NCBI GenBank assembly: GCA_030602665.1
Contig: JAUVZE010000009.1
Coordinates: 1-15,275, forward strand
Direction: 5' to 3'
From: Dehalococcoidia bacterium
GTDB lineage: Bacteria; Chloroflexota; Dehalococcoidia; Dehalococcoidales; JAUVZE01
DNA length: 15,275 nucleotides
In this document: piece after piece, positions 13,846-15,275 of the stretch
Position numbering within the stretch: the stretch's first letter is position 1
Layout: each line of letters opens with the position of its first letter
The notes under the pieces: generated by a model
What the model saw: only the letters and a program-made list of their open reading frames with translations
Databases searched by the model: none
What the model was told of the DNA's origin: nothing
Program-made: the position numbers and the translations under genes

Positions 13846-14446
13846 TCTCTCCCTTGATGTTAGGTATTGTCCTCTTCTCCTTCTGAGAGCATTTCGTTAT
13901 TAATCAGTACCATAACATTACAGTCCTCTACCCTATACAAAGGTATCTGCCTTCTCCCGCCGTCTGGCCTATTTTACGGCCCCCGCAGAATTCTGAAGGA
14001 TTTGCCAATATACTACGTGAACCTGCTGGTGAATAGTCAAGGAGGAGTGGTGATGGATTAGAACCCCAGATACCTCCATCAGGCTACCCGAATAGAACCA
14101 CTTTCCTCTCCAAAGTTGCCGATTACATTCCGTACGAGTAGGGTTTCATCTTCCCAGCCAAAAACGAAGGCAGGTCAGATAGACCTACCTTGTGAAACTT
14201 CCTTAGTGGTAGGCCGTGCTGTATAAAAGGTAGAACTTTTTCTAAGACTTTTACATTTACCCACTAAGTTCATAATCCCATTATTAGCTGGCCGAGATAG
14301 AGAAGCATAACAATTATAATTGTTTTTTCCTCTCGGTCGGTACAAGACTTCTTCTTAACCTTCGCTCAAACCCGCAGGGATTATAGTCTTTCCAGATGAC
14401 AATCAAGAGGCAATCGTTATTTAGCTGCAAAATGACATATCAAAAA
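13846..14446. other. intergenic region with decayed coding-like pieces on the minus strand
   Basis: No intact gene is visible. On the minus strand 14079-14174 reads FVFGWEDETLLVRNVIGNFG and 11 more open codons before TGA. Another frame near 13960-14040 reads HQQVHVVYWQILQNSAGAVK before TAG, and near 13860-13920 VEDCNVMVLINNEMLSEGEE leads to a TAA at 13860-13862. These look like pieces of lost genes rather than chance, but no family is recognised. The inverted repeat at 14290-14338 is listed separately. Confidence 0.3.
14290..14338. repeat. composite inverted repeat with AT-rich palindrome
   Basis: GGCCGAGA (14290-14297) can pair with TCTCGGTC (14331-14338), one G-U pair included. Inside is a perfect 16-base palindrome AACAATTATAATTGTT (14309-14324) running into a T-tract to 14328. 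The inner part could be a terminator or a dimeric-regulator site; the outer arms would make a larger RNA stem. Confidence 0.45.
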
Positions 14447-14506
14447 TATAATCCAGAAGTAAATCCAATTGGGTCAAAAACATGGTCAAGTGGTCAAAAA
14501 GTCAAA
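14447..14506 (+). promoter_or_regulatory. -10 box and clustered GGTCAA direct repeats upstream of the HTH gene
   Basis: TATAAT at 14447-14452 is a perfect -10 without a good -35. Downstream, GGTCAA occurs at 14472, 14484 and 14492, with a variant AGTCAA at 14500 (steps 12, 8, 8). Such direct repeats just after a start of transcription look like an operator for a small HTH protein, perhaps the one encoded next. Confidence 0.4.
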
Positions 14507-14552
14507 TAGTTTTTTGTTTTAATAAAAAATCATATGTATGGGAGGTATGGTA

Positions 14553-14786
14553 ATGAAGGAAATATCCAGAGTAAAAAGGCTTGAAGTAGCTCAATGCTAC
14601 CTGCTTGGCTACACTTATAAAGAGATTGAGGAAAAGACTGGGATGTCTCATGGTAGTATCGCAAACATCGTTAGCGAAATTGAAAACGGCATATTGACCA
14701 GATGGTGTATGAACTTTACGGACTTACGCCGGAAGAGATTGCGGTGGTGGAGGGATTCACTAAAGAATAAGGTTGGAAATTCTTGA
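14553..14786 (+). CDS. short helix-turn-helix protein, probably C-terminally truncated
   Basis: ATG 14553 is chosen because GGGAGG (14540-14545) lies seven bases upstream; ATGs at 14538 and 14547 are in frame but overlap or precede that site. The first 45 or so residues hold a helix-turn-helix: RLEVAQCYLLGYTYKEIEEK followed by TGMSHGSIANIVSEIENG, resembling sigma-70 region 4 or resolvase-type HTHs. After EIENG the frame becomes rich in Arg and Trp and looks unnatural, because the DNA there encodes the tail of a methyltransferase in another frame (14684-14770). The HTH gene therefore lost its own 3' end. The 77-residue product may still bind DNA. Confidence 0.6.
   Translation: MKEISRVKRLEVAQCYLLGYTYKEIEEKTGMSHGSIANIVSEIENGILTRWCMNFTDLRRKRLRWWRDSLKNKVGNS
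14684..14770 (+). pseudogene. C-terminal remnant of a DNA methyltransferase / restriction-modification protein
   Basis: In a frame different from the HTH gene, 28 codons end in VYELYGLTPEEIAVVEG and a few more residues before TAA 14768-14770. The YELYGLT-EEI-IVEG ending is typical of the C-terminus of N6-adenine methyltransferases of the Eco57I/type IIG kind. The frame is closed by TGA 14681-14683 at the junction with the HTH gene. It is the stranded end of a deleted gene. Confidence 0.6.
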
Positions 14787-14849
14787 TTGGTTTCCCCTAT
14801 CCTAACCCGCTACCAACCCAACAAACCAGCGAATTGTTCAACCTGTCTC

Positions 14850-14870
14850 CCAGGCCTTAAGAAGGCCTGG
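14850..14870. terminator. strong hairpin between convergent genes
   Basis: CCAGGCCTT (14850-14858) and AAGGCCTGG (14862-14870) pair perfectly over nine bases with a three-base loop. It lies between the HTH gene and the 3' end of the minus-strand porB-type gene and could end transcription from both sides, although no long T-tract follows. Confidence 0.5.
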
Positions 14871-14927
14871 TTACCTTAAGGGGGAAGAATAAAGGATGAG
14901 AAAAAGCAATAGAAAAATAGCCGAGGA

Positions 14928-15275
14928 TTATAAATCGGTTGCCCGCTCTAGGTAACGTTTCCACCGGGCATTTACCCAGTCCTGCAGTTCATTAATCTGC
15001 TCTTCAGTAATGCTCTTAAATCTTCCCTGTTCCATGAAGTATTCTTTCACCGGCTTTAGATTACCCCTCCGAGCAATGGCTTCGCTGGCCGAGGTAAGGC
15101 GAAAAACACCATCCTCAATTTCATAAAGTACAACCATTCCACTTTCTACCGCGAGCTTGCCGATTTTGATGGTGTCACTGAAGGGAAAGCCCCACCCCGT
15201 GGGGCAAGGTGTGAATACATGTATGAACCTAGTTCCCCCCATTCCTTTTGCTTTCCTGACTTTTTGGTAAAGGTC
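14928..15275 (-). CDS. porB: 2-oxoacid:ferredoxin oxidoreductase beta subunit (PorB type), 3' part
   Basis: The frame is open to the window edge and the 5' part is outside; the ATG at 15242 is internal. About 115 residues remain. FIHVFTPCPTGWGFP matches the C-terminal IHVLAPCPTGW segment of pyruvate synthase beta subunits, followed by TIKIGKLAVESGMVVLYEIE and a helical tail with ITEEQINELQDWVNARW. The beta subunit binds thiamine diphosphate and a [4Fe-4S] cluster and makes acetyl-CoA or another acyl-CoA while reducing ferredoxin, the carrier likely used by the Hdr complex. 2-ketoisovalerate oxidoreductase cannot be excluded. Confidence 0.82.
   Translation of the reverse strand, partial: DLYQKVRKAKGMGGTRFIHVFTPCPTGWGFPFSDTIKIGKLAVESGMVVLYEIEDGVFRLTSASEAIARRGNLKPVKEYFMEQGRFKSITEEQINELQDWVNARWKRYLERATDL

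Noticed and set aside
14538..14552. Earlier ATGs (14538, 14547) for the HTH gene
   Set aside because: The only ribosome site, GGGAGG at 14540-14545, lies over or too close to them and fits ATG 14553.

Overview
The window looks like a chromosomal segment of a strictly anaerobic bacterium. It carries a heterodisulfide-reductase-type (Hdr) electron-transfer operon and the end of a 2-oxoacid:ferredoxin oxidoreductase beta subunit. Bacterial signals are clear: good Shine-Dalgarno sites, sigma70-like -35/-10 pairs, and a bacterial-type SECIS hairpin directly after an in-frame UGA (archaea place SECIS in untranslated regions). Gene content and mixed base composition would fit Chloroflexota such as Dehalococcoidia, but that placement is inference and not proven by the sequence.

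Region 1 (1-4090, + strand) is the Hdr operon: the end of an MvhD-like protein, an HdrD-like protein (HdrC fused to HdrB), a long HdrA carrying its own C-terminal MvhD domain, and a 50-residue zinc-ribbon protein. HdrA looks like two ORFs split by TGA at 2054. That TGA sits where HdrA has a conserved cysteine and is followed by a GGUC-loop hairpin, so I read it as one 814-residue selenoprotein. Such complexes pass electrons between ferredoxin, a second donor or acceptor, and a thiol/disulfide couple by flavin-based bifurcation or confurcation.

Region 2 (4131-6800) holds a two-gene minus-strand operon of glyoxylate metabolism, hydroxypyruvate isomerase then tartronate-semialdehyde reductase, flanked by decayed gene pieces (a probable carboxyltransferase fragment and two unidentified fragments).

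Region 3 (6902-12894) is the most unusual part. A tubulin/FtsZ-superfamily GTPase (9393-10568) is surrounded by four proteins made almost entirely of alpha-helical repeats: a 555-residue alanine-rich rod with a C-terminal membrane anchor, a 110-residue short relative sharing its N-terminal motif, a 158-residue protein with nine exact-length 11-residue repeats, and a 564-residue rod built from 25-residue repeats with 11-residue insertions and an acidic tail. Nothing else is encoded among them. I propose an undescribed cytoskeletal or membrane-scaffold system, a GTPase filament with rod partners. This is inference from gene content and neighbourhood.

Region 4 (13140-15275) holds an OmpR/PhoB-type response regulator broken by a one-base frameshift, a gap of about 700 bases with decayed coding-like pieces and inverted repeats, a short HTH gene that runs out of frame into the tail of a lost DNA methyltransferase, and on the minus strand the 3' part of a PorB-type gene. 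The window is thus two metabolic loci and a repeat-rod/GTPase locus set among remnants of lost genes.
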